Under the pieces are notes generated by a model. It saw only the letters and a list, made by a program, of their open reading frames with translations, had not been told where the DNA came from and made no database searches. A stretch of 13,330 nt of DNA from Bacillota bacterium (GTDB lineage: Bacteria; Bacillota_I; Bacilli_A; Acholeplasmatales; Acholeplasmataceae), in NCBI GenBank assembly GCA_006226985.1, contig SBGC01000038.1:1-13330 (forward strand). Reading direction: 5' to 3'. Shown in pieces: positions 13,316 to 13,330 of the stretch. Every line of letters begins with the position of its first letter. Position 1 is the first letter of the stretch. The position numbers and the translations under genes were made by a program.

Positions 13316-13330
13316 CATATAACCCCTCAC

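Noticed and set aside
1..13330. UGA read as Trp (Mycoplasma code)
   Set aside because: Several well-defined genes end in TGA at the expected family length, and conserved Trp positions and the T-box specifier use TGG.

Overview
The window is AT-rich and compact, with strong Shine-Dalgarno (SD) sites, TATAAT-type promoters and a T-box riboswitch. These point to a low-GC Firmicute or Tenericute. TGA works as a normal stop here (ABC ATPase, nitroreductase, nfnA, nfnB) and Trp is written TGG, so the Mycoplasma/Spiroplasma code is excluded. An Acholeplasma- or Izemoplasma-like mollicute, or a related anaerobic Firmicute, would fit; this assignment is an inference. No phage, IS, CRISPR, tRNA or rRNA is visible.

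Layout. 1-59 (-): the first codons of an ATP-cone protein, probably a ribonucleotide reductase, with a good promoter and palindromes upstream. 302-2096 (-): a two-gene ABC exporter operon ending in a terminator. 2169-2525 (-): a small three-helix membrane protein of unknown function. 2645-2992 (-): a single-domain cupin. 3052-4989 (-): a cytoplasmic GH2 glycosidase, divergent from a small lipoprotein (5105-5494, +); a perfect 8-bp-arm LacI-like palindrome lies between them. 5554-5967 (-): a stand-alone CBS-pair protein resembling c-di-AMP-binding DarB/CbpB. 6029-7204 (-): trpB alone, behind a complete tryptophan T-box leader (about 7248-7511). 7650-8618 (+): a PAS-GGDEF diguanylate cyclase with an intact inhibitory site. 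8641-9468 (-): a TM1586-type nitroreductase, divergent from nfnA-nfnB (9654-11854, +), an electron-bifurcating transhydrogenase. 11915-13315 (-): a CotH-like kinase lipoprotein.

How it works together. Most genes are single units, often with their own promoter and terminator, so this looks like ordinary chromosome with mixed functions rather than an island. The clear cooperative sets are the ABC ATPase/permease pair, overlapping by 8 bp, and NfnA/NfnB, overlapping by 4 bp (ATGA). NfnAB links reduced ferredoxin, NADH and NADPH, implying a fermentative anaerobic redox economy. The T-box places trpB under uncharged tRNA-Trp; without trpA or other trp genes nearby it may serve indole salvage. The GGDEF protein, and perhaps the CBS protein, indicate nucleotide second-messenger signalling.

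I see no clearly new multi-gene system. The best leads are the T-box-controlled orphan trpB with a changed interdomain salt-bridge residue, the glycosidase/lipoprotein operator, and the operator-like palindromes before the reductase gene. In at least five genes the SD and promoter place the start downstream of the longest possible ORF start; coordinates here use the corrected starts.
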